A stretch of 40,550 bases of DNA from Gnetum montanum (lineage: Eukaryota; Streptophyta; Gnetopsida; Gnetales; Gnetaceae), in NCBI GenBank assembly GCA_015680685.1, contig MNCI01038141.1, positions 274,657-315,206 of the forward strand, given 5' to 3'. The notes under the pieces were generated by a model, which saw nothing but the letters and a program-made list of their open reading frames with translations, was not told the DNA's origin and searched no databases. How positions within the stretch are numbered: position 1 is the stretch's first letter; every line of letters starts with the position of its first letter. The position numbers were made by a program, and so were the translations under genes. Shown here piece by piece: positions 20,667 through 33,429 of the stretch.

Positions 20667-21950
20667 TTATGGTAGATGAATATCTCTCTCATGACTTAGT
20701 TGAGAGGAGAAGATCCAAAAAATGGAGCAAGCTTGTTCATGATATAAGATATTAGTGTTACAACTAGTTACTTGGAAGTTTGTAAAGGGTTGAAGTTGTT
20801 GGATGTTGATCAGAATGTACTTCTAAGGGCTTGTTGAATGATAAATTATCATAGCCTTGGAAAAAAGTTGTATTATGTATGGTCCTTCCCATAATGTTTA
20901 GAACTTAGTTCATTGGGATACATGCATGGGATTCTAATAGAGAACCTTGTCTTCTTGTTTAAATATAACTTTCCTTATCCATGCATAGTGACATTGTTTA
21001 TTATATGTCTTGTGCATTTCATTCATCATAAAGGCTACTCTTCAATTTTTTTCTAACACATTAAGTGTTATGAGTTGTTCCTTTTATGCTATACTAATGT
21101 CTAAGTCAAGTTCACATGAAATTGTAAGTGTATAAAGTTTAGCTTGAATTGGAAGTTTTGGTAACTTTCCATATACTAACTCATAGGGAGAGAAGCCTAT
21201 AGAAATTTTCCATGTTGAATGATATGCCCAAATGGCATAATTGATTTTGGTATTCAAATATTTCCTATATCTACTAATGGTTTGCATTATAATTTGAGTG
21301 ATCTCCCTATTGGTTACCTCTGCTTAACCATTGACTTGAGGATGATATGGTGTTGTACGTATATGTTTCAACCTCAAGCGTTGCATTAACCTGCAAAAGA
21401 TAGCACATGTGAAATATGTTCCATTGTCAAAAATTAGTTCTCTAAGCATACCAAACCTATTTACCACCTGTTGTTAAAATAAATGAGTTGAAGTAATAGA
21501 GGCATAATTAGAAACAATTGCAACTTCAGCCCACTTAGTGCAATAGTCAACAACAATAGTAATGTATGAATTCCTATTGGACATGAGAGTGATGGATCCT
21601 ACAAAATCAATTCCCTAAAGGTTGAAAGGCTTTAGTGATTGAATCAACTATTGGGGAATTTTTATTTTGATTGTCATTCCTCCATCTCATTGGCATCTCT
21701 CACATGAACAAGAGAAAGGATAAGCACCCTTGAAGATTATTGGCCAATAATATCCTATCATTAGGATCTTTGTTGTCAGCCTTCTTGCTATATAATGATC
21801 CCCACAAGAGCCCTCATGAGTGTCTTGGAGAACTCACAGTTGATCTGCATTAGGTATACACCATCATACTAGGTCATTAGCACAAATCTTATAGAAGTTA
21901 GCCTTAATCTCTATGTAGTGTTTGAGTTAGTCAAGAAACTATTATTTCTT
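20667..21950 (-). pseudogene. pol: Copy B integrase domain
   Basis: Integrase inserts the cDNA into the host chromosome. On the minus strand the order is: an N-terminal zinc-binding domain near 21690-21840 (HEGSCGDH ... CERCQ, an H-H-C-C set), then the first catalytic D in GIDFVGS, the second in LIFDNGTYF, and E in PQVNG(stop)AEVTNRE. A long open stretch follows (AYHSTWKISIGFSPYELVYG), then the GPY/F motif as LWEGPYII. It ends HLP and a stop at 20667-20669. The D,D,E residues are still there, but many stops and frame changes inactivate it. Confidence 0.8.
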
Positions 21951-21959
21951 CCTATGATC

Positions 21960-23390
21960 CCATTTAGTAGAAGTCTCTTGTGTGAGTAGCTATGAGAGGA
22001 ATTCATCATATAAATTTATGATTGTTGATGCATGAACTTCAGTTACCTTAACAAAGAGAAGTTCATTTGGAAATTAATTGAACAAGGGATCTTTAATATC
22101 ATTGATATTCCATCTTTACTAAGACAAACGATATGCAACTACATTCTTAGTGCTCTTTTTATCCACCATGGTGAAATCAAACTCCTACAAGATAACCAAC
22201 CATCATATAACATTGGTTCTCACTACTAGCTTATTCATTAAGAAGCAAATTACACTATGATTAGTGTGCATAAAAATTGGATATCCAAGCACATAGTACT
22301 TGAATTTTTCTAGAGAATACACCACTAACATGAGTTCCTTTTCTATAATGGTGTAATTAAGTTGTGCATCCTCAATGCTTCTACTTACACAATGTTTCTG
22401 ATGATCTATTTATATGGCTACCACTCCTAATGCATAGTTGGATGCATCTGTCATGATGTGAAAAGGTTTAGACTAATCAGAAGCATGTAGAATTGTTGTT
22501 TCTATGAGCTTCTACTTTAATTAGTAGAATGCATGTTCACATTCCCTGGTCCATTTAAAGCCTACATCCTTCTTGGCAAGATCAACCACTAGTTTGCTTG
22601 TTTTAGAGAAGATTTCAATAAAATGCCTATAGCAACTAGTATGACCAAGGAATGACCTTACATCTTTGACAGTTTGAGGTTGCCTAGTTATTCCTTTGAT
22701 AACCCTTATTTTTTAGGGTCCATCTCAATTTCTTTCTCTAAAATTCTATGTTATAAAACAATATCATCCTAGACCATCAAGTAGCTTTTCTACTAGTTGA
22801 GTCGTAGGCTTGTCTTCACGTACTATTTTAGTACCTACTAAAGATGGTCCTATGCTTGTTTAAAATTAGTGCCATGGATGAAGAAGTCATCCATGAAGAA
22901 TTTTTCATCATTTCCAATTTGCTGCTAAAAGATACATTGAACCAAGCATTAGAAGGTTGCAAGAGTATTACATAGGCCAAAGGACATTGTTTTGTATGCG
23001 AATGTCACCTAGGGACTGGTAAAGGTTGTTTTGGCCTAGTATTTTGGAGAAATTTATATTTGATTGTATTCACTGTACCCATCCAAAAAACTATAATAGC
23101 TATGCTATACAATTGTATCTAACACTTGGTCCACAAATGGCAAAGAAAAATGATCCTTGAATGTAACCATGTTTAACATCCTAAGGTCTATACAAACTCT
23201 TTATTATTTTCCTTTCTTTTGCACAATATGGAGGGGGCTTACCCACTCACTATACACCAATAGATAGATGAATCCTACTTTGAAAAGCTTTTTAACATCA
23301 TTTTTAATAACTTTCTTTAGTTTTGGATTCAACCTCCTTTGTGGCAACCTCTTGTGTTTAATATTGGAGTTTTTGTAGATCCGATGCTAA
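21960..23390 (-). pseudogene. pol: Copy B reverse transcriptase and RNase H
   Basis: RT copies the RNA and RNase H removes the RNA strand. The active-site box reads FFMDDFF at about 22880-22897. The thumb/connection region reads SFLGHTSCYRHFI near 22640. The RNase H region gives TDASNYALGVV near 22440 and YTIIEKELMLVVYSLEKF near 22310. The later HTNHS has Asn where the family has Asp (copy D: HTDHN), so a catalytic residue is lost. The N-terminal RT reaches about 23390. Many stops occur, several of them TAG/TAA where Gln or Trp is expected. Confidence 0.8.
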
Positions 23391-23959
23391 CATATGCATG
23401 GATCTATTCTTGTTAATTTATCATATGACCAAGAAAAGACTATTAGCCATTTGTTAACTAGATTTAACAACTTCTCCTTTTTTTCCATAGTAAGATGGAC
23501 ATTGATGATTACCAATTTTTCATTATCCAAAAATAAATATTCTAGATATTCCAATGAATATTTAAATTTCAAGGGATCTTGTCTAGATATATTAGGGATT
23601 TTCAAATCACCCCAATTCATTTTTCTACTATATTTTTCTTCAAAGAGTTGGTTCTGGATCTACTCCATTTTTTCCATCTTATCAATGTAAGCACTTGTGA
23701 GGATTTCAACTAGTTTTATGAACAATATGGAACTGGAGCTATCATCTATTGTTAGCCACTAGGTATCTTCTTGTTTTGTAGCTACTGTGTATAAGCATCT
23801 TTGGATGTCTATAGTTTGACACACTTCATGCATGTTGTAATGGATGTGCTTTTTATGGCTCATATTTTTTGCATGCAATGGCACCTTGTGTTACTGTATG
23901 TGATGCCTGGAACCCTCTTCTTCTCAATATTTTCAAATTATTTTCCTTGAAGATTTCCA

Positions 23960-24340
23960 AGGAGATGTCTCTGATTCCTAGCTTGACATCAATTGTACTT
24001 AGCCAAGCCCTTCCCATGATAATTGGAAATTTTCTCTTATAGTTGTCTACATGGATGATTAGGAAATCTACTAGATATGATCATATACATACAATAGTCA
24101 CAATATCCTCCACTAATCATAAGAGGATGATTATGGATTGATTAGCAAGCTCCAACATGATATTACATTTTTAAAGTGAAGGTAGGTTCTAAGTTTTACA
24201 CATTTCTTGAAAAATTAAGTTTATCTCAAAACCTAAGTCTAGTAGAGCTTTGCACAAATCATTTCCTGTAATGTACAAATAAATTAGAGGACTTCTAGGA
24301 TCAATTCATTTCCTAGGAAGTTGTCCTACCTTTATCTAGT
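23960..24340 (-). pseudogene. pol: Copy B aspartic protease
   Basis: The minus strand reads LDLGFEINLIF, the protease active-site loop in its D-L-G form (D-S/T-G in most retropepsins). About 70 codons later comes FPIIMGRAWLSTID, the ILGR-type motif, then GIRDISLEI. The order matches copy C (32917-33330). Stops interrupt the middle. Confidence 0.7.
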
Positions 24341-24379
24341 TTGTAACTACATGTGTCAACATGACATTGTGTATATTTG

Positions 24380-26851
24380 GTGATCTTTGGTTTAAAGGCA
24401 CCTTAGTGTGTATCTCTAGAGCATTTTAAAAAGGATTTATAGCCATAGATACCTATAGGAGTTTAGGTGAACTGTTTGAGCTAAAGAAAGTCCTTTTCCA
24501 AGGCTTCGACTTAAAACCACTTGAATTATCATCTAGCTATAAGTTCATAGACTGTGTGGCATTATCTTGCTAAGGCTATGCTAGTATCTCACCTTGAGTA
24601 GGTGATGTTGGTGGTGAAGGAGTGAAGATGTAAGGTGCAAAGTGTTGTGGTGGATAATGAGAAGTGTAAGTGGAAGGAGATTTGGATCATGGAGTGAGTA
24701 ATCTATGGTATTCAAATGGTAGTAGTGATGGGAAAATGGTGTTATGTAGAGCCACTAGGACCACAATTTGCTAAACATAATATCCATGTGGGTTTAGTTG
24801 ATGGTAAGGATACTACTGCCATAATGATGGCATCCCCTATGACTATGGGTTTTACCATTGGTTATAATAATCTTGATGTTGAGGTGGAACTCCTCTTGGA
24901 TCATAGTATTGTTGGTGGAACTACTACCAATAATTCCCTTGTGAGTAAGGTAATCTCCTAGGTGGTTACCTTTTAGTGAACTTTGGGTTTAAGGCATAAT
25001 CCCAAGACTCTTGTAGGTGTGACAACATAGGACAAAATCTCTTGGGATGTTCATATTAGCAAATGTCTCATCCTTCTTCTTCTATTTCAAAATATACAAC
25101 CTCATCAACTATTGTAGCCTTACCTTTCTATTGATAGTAGTCCTCCCATACATCCTTTCTTCTCCTTCTATTCTTATCTTAGTTTTCATTTTCCATTTTC
25201 CCCTTCATAATTTTTAGAGCTATTTGGAACTTCTCATCCAAGGAGTCTTGCATTTTATCCACATTAGCTAATATCTCTATGAAAAAATTTTGAATCAACA
25301 AGATTTCCCTTTATATCACCTCCTCCAATGGTGCTCCTACTCCAAATCGTAGAGATGTACTTTCCTTTTGCAAAGGGAGGCATTTCTGTTATACTCCTTT
25401 AAACTTTTCCTATTTTTTAGTTCTTCTTCTTCTTTGGACACTTGATCAATAAATCCTAAGAGTCTCTTTTGTTTTATTCTTGAGTGCATCTATCACATGG
25501 TGAAGCTGCTCCCTTTGAGAAAAACTATGTTCTAGGCATCAATGTAGAAGAGAGTAATAGCTTTCCTAGGTTGCATCAAGGGATTCATGATTGCCTTATT
25601 TCTACCCTTGAATTTGTTTCCTCACATTAGACATCCTAGAGTACATTTGTTTTTTATTGTTGAATAGCTCCAACATTGTACTTCATCTACACAATAAATT
25701 TCAACTCCAAAGACAAGTACCAACTCTGAGCTTCTTTGATAAGTTTCCTAGGAAATAGTTTGAGCTTCTACCACTCATTCTTGGTGTTCTACAAGGCATA
25801 GGCATCATTGAAGTTTTGCAAATGATGTTGTGGATTAGCATTCTATCCTCATTCAAACTTAGGTAAGTTATTCATATCAAGCCATTTGATCCAGCTATCC
25901 CATTGATGCCTAGTGGGGATATGAATTGCCTCTGAGATGTTTATCATGCTTCTAGTAGCAAGTAGTGGTTCATCATAGTCATCATATTCATGATGGTCCC
26001 TATCATGAACATGTCTTCTATAATGTGACCTAGTATGCCTTCTTTCTTGATGATCCTCCTCTTCTTATCGTTGTCTATGTTCTCTCCTCATATCTCTATG
26101 ATGGAACGTTTTGTCATTTCCATCTTGGCCTCGATCATTTCTCCTTCATTCTTAGTCACATTCCCCTTTATCAGAGCTTCACAATGAGGAGGATGATAAG
26201 GGTGGAGGACTAGGAGAGTTGTGTCAGCTTGCCCTCCTTCTTTGATCTTGTGATTCTTCTTTTTGTGAATGACTAGAGAACCTTGGCCTTGAGGCATCCC
26301 TAGTTCTAGGAGTAGTTCTCCACTTACCTTGGTTGTTTTCCAAGGTTGAATGTAACCATTGATGAGTTGTGTTGTCCTTACTAAAAGAAGGAGAACCTTG
26401 GTGCTGGGATCACCCTAATGGAAGTTATGTCCTTCTTCTCTAATTATGAAGTCAATGAGATCAAGACCTTCTTGCCCTTAGACGCTTCATGGCATGCCTC
26501 TATGAATTTATCATTTCTAAGTTGGACATCTATTGGGTGATAGTACCTACAGAGGTTTTTCTTTACTTGATATGTTGGGGCTACTATTTCAAGCCCCAAA
26601 TTCATTATATATTCCATGAATAGTGATGGAATCAAATGATTGGAAGGTAATAAAACATTATCCTCCAAGTCTATCCAACATAGTTGTTCATCCTAATGAA
26701 GGATGAAAGTGAAATCTGGATAATAGAGATCCAGATAGGCATAAAAAACCTTCAATTATTGAGGTATCTCATTAGCATTTCTTATGGTTCTATCATGTTG
26801 CTTGTTGAAATCATCAGCAAGTGGTGAACTGGCCCTACAAGAGGAAGTCAT
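24380..26851 (-). pseudogene. gag: Copy B gag with C-terminal linker
   Basis: The likely start (complement of 26849-26851) gives MTSSCRASSPL, about 125 bases inside the LTR. Open stretches lie at 26444-26668 and 26088-26297. A basic His/Arg-rich segment follows (26000-26080: RHHxxHDRDHHEYDDYDEPLLAT), then the capsid core with WIKWLDMNNLPKFE and EAQSWYLSLE near 25740. A zinc knuckle lies near 25028-25067 (first Cys now TGA, then DIC, stop, YEH, PKRF, C). A low-complexity linker extends to the protease. It is the longest gag in the window and shows the N-terminal part missing from copy A. Confidence 0.7.
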
Positions 26852-26939
26852 TTTTAGTTTGCTCTTTTGTAGTGTACATTTAATAACATATTATTATTTT
26901 TTAAGGATTATGCATTATACTTTTACAATGATCTTGTAC

Positions 26940-26974
26940 GATGTTACTATCTAAAAATACTTGCCATACATAAC
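26940..26974 (-). other. Decayed primer binding site of copy B
   Basis: The CAATGATCTTGTACGATG...ACTAT leader just to the left aligns with CAATGACCTTGTATGATA...ACTAAT of copy A at 2296. The PBS itself has shrunk to TTGCCATACATAAC. Alignment with copy A shows that 26975-27793 acts as the 5' LTR of copy B. Confidence 0.5.
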
Positions 26975-27793
26975 TAATGAGCCGCTAGGTACCCCTATGC
27001 CCAACCATACAAATCACTAAGGCGTTACATGAATTTTGGTCAAATTTCATGGACCTATAATTATCTCATACACTAGTTTCTCTAGGAAGTGAAATGATGT
27101 TGAGAATGTTCATTGTCTTTCCAACTACACTTGTGAGGCTCAAGGGTATGGTTTAAGTGTAATTAAGGTATATGAATTTTTGTCATTTTATATTTTAGGG
27201 ATGTAATCACCTACAACAAGAATAAGGGTAGACTAGATTGAAAACTAATGTCCATTACCTAGCTAGCCTAACACAATTAACCACTCCACTTTTTTGAACA
27301 CATATAGCACTACTGGGCTATCAAACGTTAAGTGTTGCTACATTACCAAGTACTATATGAATGCTCGACGTGGTCATGCTCATGTTCATTAACTATTAGA
27401 AATAAATTGCTTAAAAAAATGCATTAAAATAAAGAGTGAGAAAGTAAAATGCATTAAAGGAAATATTAAGCTATTCTTAGTGCTACAAGGATTGTCAAAA
27501 GAGTTCATTTTATTCTTGTCATACTATTGCATTCAGGAACATTAGTGCTCGAACAAAGAACCGTACACAGTTTAGACCTCTTCTGCAGGCATTCAGAAAA
27601 TATTCTAACTTTGAGGAAAATAAATGGCAAGAGCTACTCTGACTAAAAACTAGAACTAAAACTATAAACTATAAACTATAAACTGGAGCTTGGGCATTGT
27701 ATTTATAGACTTGGGGAATATACCCTAATGTTAGATCCCTGCTATGACGTCGTGTACCCAACATCATAGCCAACAAAAAATGACAATTCATCA
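26975..27793 (-). mobile_element. Family 1 LTR shared by copies B and C, 819 bp
   Basis: The + strand edges are TAATGAGCCGC (decayed from TGATGAGTGGC) and AATTCATCA. On its left is the gag leader of copy B. On its right is the polypurine-tract side of copy C (TACCCCCATGAATG). One LTR therefore serves as 5' LTR of B and 3' LTR of C. The TATA box is at 27700-27707. The U3 palindromes seen in other copies are almost erased, so this is the most decayed LTR of the family. Short ACTATAA repeats occur at about 27660-27681. Confidence 0.8.
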
Positions 27794-27808
27794 TACCCCC
27801 ATGAATGA
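27794..27808 (-). other. Polypurine-tract side of copy C
   Basis: The minus strand reads TTCATGGGGGTA directly before the LTR. The same ATGGGGGTA (or ATAAGGGTA) stands at the inner edge of the LTRs at 35922 and 40200, and is absent at 3241, where unique flank follows. It marks the LTR as a 3' LTR on that side. The run of purines is short for a plant element. Confidence 0.55.
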
Positions 27809-28977
27809 ATGAAAACTCGTCCTCGAGTGAAGAAGAGGGAAAACAAGTTCTTTACAACATAACATATTGGGTAGGTATGAGATTATTGATTGACATGACA
27901 TTGACTCAGATGAAACAGACATACAAACTTTGAGTGCCTAGGTGTACGAAATTACAATCTTTACAAAATGGGGTGTTCATGAAAAGAGAAGTGAATACCC
28001 TAGATATCATTGACATCCAACACCTCTTAGTAGTAGGAGAATGAGAGAGAGACAAGAGATCCTTTGATCATGAATGGTCCTCATTGTGTGGTGTTGTTGT
28101 ATCCTTGGTGAAGATAATCTCACTTCTACTCCATGCTTTCCATTGCAATCACAACAAAATCATCAATTAGTATGTAATGTGTAACACATAATTATTAAAT
28201 GCCTTGTCTCATCGGTGGTTACAATCGACTAGGTTGTGATTGTGGTAGATTGATTCCTTTAGTAGTGTTAGCAGGAAGGCTGACAAATAAGGGAAAATAG
28301 ATAAGTGGTTCATTAAATCTGAAAAAGTTCAATACAAAGAAATATTTCAAGAGGGTATAAGAATTCACAACAATGCAAAGAAGAATTCACTAAAAACTAT
28401 TGTGAAGATGTTTACAATTGGATGTCATTGATGGGATAAACAGAAAGAATTTAATTGCAAAAATGTCCAAGGGCAAAGAACTTAACTAACCCAACCAAAA
28501 GATATGCAAGTCAATCCTCCTCAAAGTAAGCACAAGCCTTTTATGCCATTGCATAACTTCAAACCAAAGAGTTCGTGGGCTCTATGGATGATTAATGATT
28601 ACAAAAGTTAAGTAAAAAAAACCCAAAAGAAACTAACCAAGTATTCCAACACAGCAAACTAGGACATCGAACCAAAACATGAAACTGGTAGTGAGGTGGA
28701 ACATAGAAAGCATAGATGGATGAGAGAGAGAGTGGAATGGAGTTCCTAATTACGATCACATGAAGTCCATTGTGGATTTTGTGGTTAAACCAATCAGTCA
28801 CATTTAGTGACTTCACATCGACATTCTAAGACTAATCCATCCCTTGAGATACAAGAGTGCTCCCATAGAACAATCACCATTCCAAATTAGAGAAGGAGTA
28901 GGAAGTGAGGAAGGGCCTTAGTTAGAGGAGACTAGTCCCATAACTAGTGCTTATAACCCATTTATTTAGTCTAAGGG

Positions 28978-29112
28978 GTGTGCTTTGAATTCCTTTTTTT
29001 TTCTTTAAAATAGAAACCACACCATGCAAAGATAGATGCATTTATTTTGTCCAAGGGATGTGCTTTGAATCCTCATCTTTTCTTTTTTGACAAGAACCAC
29101 ACCATGCACGGA
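28978..29112 (-). promoter_or_regulatory. Conserved hairpin block, duplicated in copy C
   Basis: GTGTGCTTTGAATTCC...CCACACCATGCAAAGA is followed at 29058 by GATGTGCTTTGAATCC...CCACACCATGCACGGAC, two units about 80 bp apart. Copies B and D have one unit each, so C shows a local tandem duplication. Confidence 0.5.
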
Positions 29113-29771
29113 CTTCTTCAACTTTCTTTATTCATGGGCATGAAATAGTAAGAAATTCATGAAAACACACATGCACCTAGGAAAATAGAAAAGCACAAAG
29201 AATACCAAATCCCCTTCAAGCCGCACCTTGTTCAAACCTTTGAATCCTTCCCAATTCCAAAAACTACCAAAGTCACGAATTTATTAAGGTTTTATTAATG
29301 AAAAAGGGACTGCATGTTTCCAAAACAAGAAAAACCATAGCGTTTGTGAATGGGTGGATGTTGTGGACTCATTACCTGTTGCCTGAAAAGAAACCATGTC
29401 CTAATTATCTGTAATGAAATTCAAAGCTAGAAACCAGACATCAATAATCAAATAACACAAATAGTACATACCACCATCAAGTAACGCATTACCATTATAT
29501 CTGGCACTTATTAACAAAAAGTTAGAAAATCACACCAAATAAAAGAAAATATAATAGAAAGTGTAAAATATTCAAGAAATATCAAATTTACTAATGATGG
29601 TATAAAAAAATTAGAAAATATTAATAACATAAAAACAAAAAGATGTAAAATAAAGAATGTATAGAACAAAAAATGTGTAAAACAAAAAAGTTTGAAAAAT
29701 TGAGGAGCTACCTTGTATTATTAACATGAGTGGCCATATCCTCCATGACTAAGTTGAAAGGAGGAGGAGAT

Positions 29772-31030
29772 CTAAAATATGGAGCATGGTTTTCTATCTA
29801 ATGAGGTGCTTGTTGTGTTAGTTGGCGTATGCTCATGGAATGGTTTAATTTGTTGAATGTTGACTAGTTGTTTCTTGTTTGGGCTCTTAGGTTTATAGAT
29901 CATCATGACCCTTGAAGGAAACGTTTCATAAATGATGTAAGGTCCTTCCCACAACATTTGGAACTTAGTTGATTGAGGTACATGTGTGGGATTCTAATAG
30001 AGAACCTTATCCCCCAATTGGAATTTGACATTTCTGATTTTTAGGGCATGACACATTTTGTAATAGGCCTTGTGCAATTCGGTAGGTGATAAGGCCACTA
30101 ATTGATTTTCATCTAGTAGGTTGAGATTCATTAATATTTTTTTTTTGCTAGACTTAAGTCAAGGTCAAGCTCACAAGTTTTTGAAAGTGTACGAAGTTCA
30201 GATTGAATAGGAAGTGTTGGTAGTTTGTTGTACATAAGCTCATAGGGAGAGTAGCCTATAGGAAGTTTCCAAGTTGAGCGGTAGGCCCAAAGGGAATCGT
30301 TGAGTTTCATGCTCTAGTCCTTCCTATACTTACTAATAGTTCTTGTTAGTATTCTTGTGATTTCCCTATTGGTAACCTCAAATTGACCATTAGCTTGGGG
30401 ATGGTAAGGTGTTGTGAGTTTGTGTTCAACCCCCAAGCATTACATGAGCTTCCAAAAAGTACTACCTGTAAAATGATTTCCATTGTAAAAAATTAATGCA
30501 TGTGGCACACCAAACCTATTTACAATATTTTGTAATAAAAATTGAGCAGTGGTAGAAGATGTACAGTCGATGACAGCTACTACTTTTGCCCATTTCGTAC
30601 AATAGTCAATAATGACTATGATGTACACCTTTCCATTTAACATGGGCATGATGGGATCCATCAAATCAATGCCCTAGATGTCGAATGATTCTAATAGTTG
30701 AATCTATTGTTGAGGTTCCTCCATTCAAGCAGTCATTCCACCATCTCATTGGCATTGTTCATAAGAGTAGATGTAATGGTGAGCATCCTTGAAGAGTGTT
30801 GGCCAATAGTACCCTGCCATTAGGATTTTAATGGTTGTGCATCTCCCAACATAGTGTCCTCCACAAGGACCTTCATGAGCATCTTGGAGAACATGTAGCT
30901 GATCAATGTTAGGGACACACCAACAAACCAAGGCATCAGCGCATACTTTGTAAAGATGTTTATTGATCTCCATGAAGTGCTTTACCTGGTGAAGAAATTG
31001 CTATATCCGTTGATGGTCCAACCCTTGTGG
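29772..31030 (-). pseudogene. pol: Copy C integrase domain
   Basis: N-terminal zinc-binding motif: HEGPCGGH ... YEQC (about 30770-30890), with the first Cys of the pair changed to Tyr. The core region has a frame at 30440-30664 with VIIDYCTKWAKVVAV. The second catalytic residue is lost: ALIFYNGNHF, where copies B and D have an Asp in ISDN/IFDN. The open tail (29772-29957) holds the GPY/F motif LWEGPYIIYETF and ends PCSIF with TAG. Many stops occur elsewhere. Confidence 0.8.
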
Positions 31031-31036
31031 TATCTC

Positions 31037-32480
31037 CTAAGTGAGAAGATAGGTGAGAATGTTATCATACCATTTTGACTCATTAGGCATTTGTTTAGTT
31101 ATTACTCCAGCAAAGAGAAGTTCATTAGGAAACATATTAGATAATGGACTTTCATCCTCTTTCTCATTCCATTGCAATCGAGACAAGTGATAAGTGATCA
31201 CATTCTTAGTGCCCTTTCGATATACCATTGTAAGATCGAATTCTTGTAAGATCACTAACCACTGTATGACATCAGGACTCACCATTGTCTTATTCATTAG
31301 AAAGTGGATGGCATTGTGATCAATGTGCACAAACACCTTGTATCCAAGCACATAATGCTTGAACTTCTCTACAGAAAACACCATCACCATCAATTATTTT
31401 TTTGTAGTTGTGTAGTTCAATTGTGCACCCACAATGCTTCAGCTAGCACAGTGGATGTAGTATGGATGTTTCTTGTCATCTAATTATGTCAGCATAACTC
31501 CCAAGGCATAATTCGATGCATCTATCATGATATGAAACAATCTAGACCAATCAAGTGCTTGTAGAATTGGAGTTTCCACAAGCATTTCTTTTAGTTGCTA
31601 AAATGCTTTTTCACATTTTGGGGTCCAGACAAAAGGAGCATCTTTCTTTGTTAGCTTGACAAATGGTTTTGTGATCTTAGAGAAATTCTCTATGAATTAT
31701 CGGTAGTAGCTAGTGTGTCCAAGGAATGATCAAGCATCTTTAACTATTTTCAACTAGTAGGTTATTCCTTGGATGATCCTTATTTTTTTAAGGTCCACCT
31801 TAATTCCTGCTTGCAAGATTTTTTGCTCCAGTACAATGCCCTCCTGGACCATGAGATGAATTTTCTACTAATTTAGTTGCAAGTTAGTTTCAACACATCA
31901 TTTTAGCACTTTCTCAAGGCAGTCTAGGGCTTGCTCAAATGTAGCTCTATAGGTGAAGAAGTCATCCATTAAGACTTCCACACCACTATCGATCTACTGT
32001 AGAAAAATTCTTAGGACTAGGCATTGAAATGTGGTAGGAGCATTGCATAGACCAAATGGCATCTTATGATATGCAAAAGTCCCCCAGGGACTTGTGAACA
32101 TTATCTTTTCTTGATCCTTTGGTGCAATTTAAATTTGGTTATAGCCACTATAACCATTTAGGAAGTTGTAGTAGCAATGCCCTGATATTGTGTCAAGCAC
32201 CTAGTCAACAAATGGCAATGAAAAGTGATCCTTGAATGTTGTCATATTCAGTAGCCTAAAATCAATGTAGACCTACCACTTGCCACCTTTCTTTGGTACA
32301 ATTACGAGTGGACTAACCCACTCACTATCCACATGGGATAGATGAACCCTACCTTGAGGAGTTGCTCAATTTCCTCCTTGATGATTTTCTTTAATTTTGG
32401 GTTTAATCAACTTTGGAGTTATCATTTTGGCTTCATGGTCATGTCGGTGTAGATGCAATGTTGGCATATCCTAGGATCAA
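31037..32480 (-). pseudogene. pol: Copy C reverse transcriptase and RNase H
   Basis: RT on the minus strand begins DSEWVSPLVIVPKKGG at about 32320 and continues with SGYNQI near 32150, PFGLCNAPTTFQ near 32040 and VLMDDFFTYRATFEQA at about 31950-31980 (active-site DD kept). RNase H has an open frame at 31037-31393 with FSVEKFKHYVLGYKVFVHIDHNA, keeping the Asp of the DH motif, and a terminal TYHLSRL (family DHLSRL). In-frame stops such as VD(stop)VLD and LN(stop)(stop)K inactivate it. Confidence 0.85.
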
Positions 32481-32916
32481 TCCTTGTGAGTTCAAGATAT
32501 GACTAAGCAAAAAATACTAACCATCTTTCAATGACTTTCAAAAGCATCTTTTTCTGTTCTGAAGCAAGTTTTGCATTGATTATAACTGGCTTCCCATTTT
32601 TCAAAAACACATATTCCATTCGAACCAATAACGTTTTTAGTTCAAGGGGTTGTTGCTTGAAGTTATTAGGAATTTCCAACTCTCCCTAATAGGTATCATC
32701 ATTTGTATCATCAGAGAGTTGGTGATGAACTTGCTTTAGCTCACCCATGCTTGTGACATATTCACATGTTAGGCTCTCAATTGGTTCCATGCAAAGTGTG
32801 TTGCTTTCATAATCAATAGTTAGCCACTGGATGCCCTCCTATTTTGTGGCTGATGCATACAGACACGTTTGAATTTCTACTTTTGGCACACACTACTTGC
32901 ATGAAGGGATAGATGC

Positions 32917-33330
32917 TTACTTGATGGCCCAAAGTTTCTGCACACAATTGCACTTGGTATTGCTATACACGATGCATGGAACTCTCTTCTTCTCGATCTT
33001 TTCAAATGCATTTTTCTTTGATATTTCTAGGGAAAGATCTCTGATGCCCATTCTTGCATTAATGGTGCTTAGCCATGCCCTTCCCATAATGATTGGAAAG
33101 TCCCATTTGTAGTTCTTCACTATGATTACCAAGAAGTTAGTAGGATAAGACCACCCATAGATAGTGGGTACAATGTCTTCCACTAGTCCCAATGAAATAG
33201 TGAGGGACAGGTCTACCAAATCTAATCTAATGTTTCTCTTCTTAAGAGGGGGGAGGTTTTAGGTAGTGTACATCTTGTGAGAAATCAGATTAACACCAGG
33301 ACCTAAATCAAGAAGAGCCTTACACAATTC
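32917..33330 (-). pseudogene. pol: Copy C aspartic protease
   Basis: The minus strand reads LDLGPGVNLISHKMY near 33290, the active-site loop in D-L-G form. The open frame 32917-33219 then contains the flap region and WDFPIIMGRAWLSTINARMG. This matches the layout of Athila-type plant proteases, in which D-L-G-A-S is common (family knowledge). It is continuous with the gag linker upstream. Confidence 0.7.
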
Positions 33331-33429
33331 GTTCCCAAAAATCTACAAATAAATTAGAGGACTTCTAGGATCAGCTAATTTCCTAGAAAGGTTTCTTGCA
33401 TGGATCCAATTAGACATAGTGTGAGTAAG

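Larger units (their letters stand above)
27794..29771 (-). mobile_element. Copy C: 3' non-coding region, about 2 kb
   Basis: Between the integrase stop and the 3' LTR lies about 2 kb with no convincing ORF. It opens with GAAAACTCGTCCTCGAGTG, conserved in copies D (GAAAACTCATCCTTGAG) and E. It contains two tandem versions of the hairpin block (28978-29032 and 29058-29112). Many plant elements carry an envelope-like or accessory frame in this place, but none is recognisable here. Confidence 0.6.

Noticed and set aside
24716-24961. Plus-strand 81-codon frame
   Set aside because: It is antisense to copy B's gag linker and has no recognisable domain.
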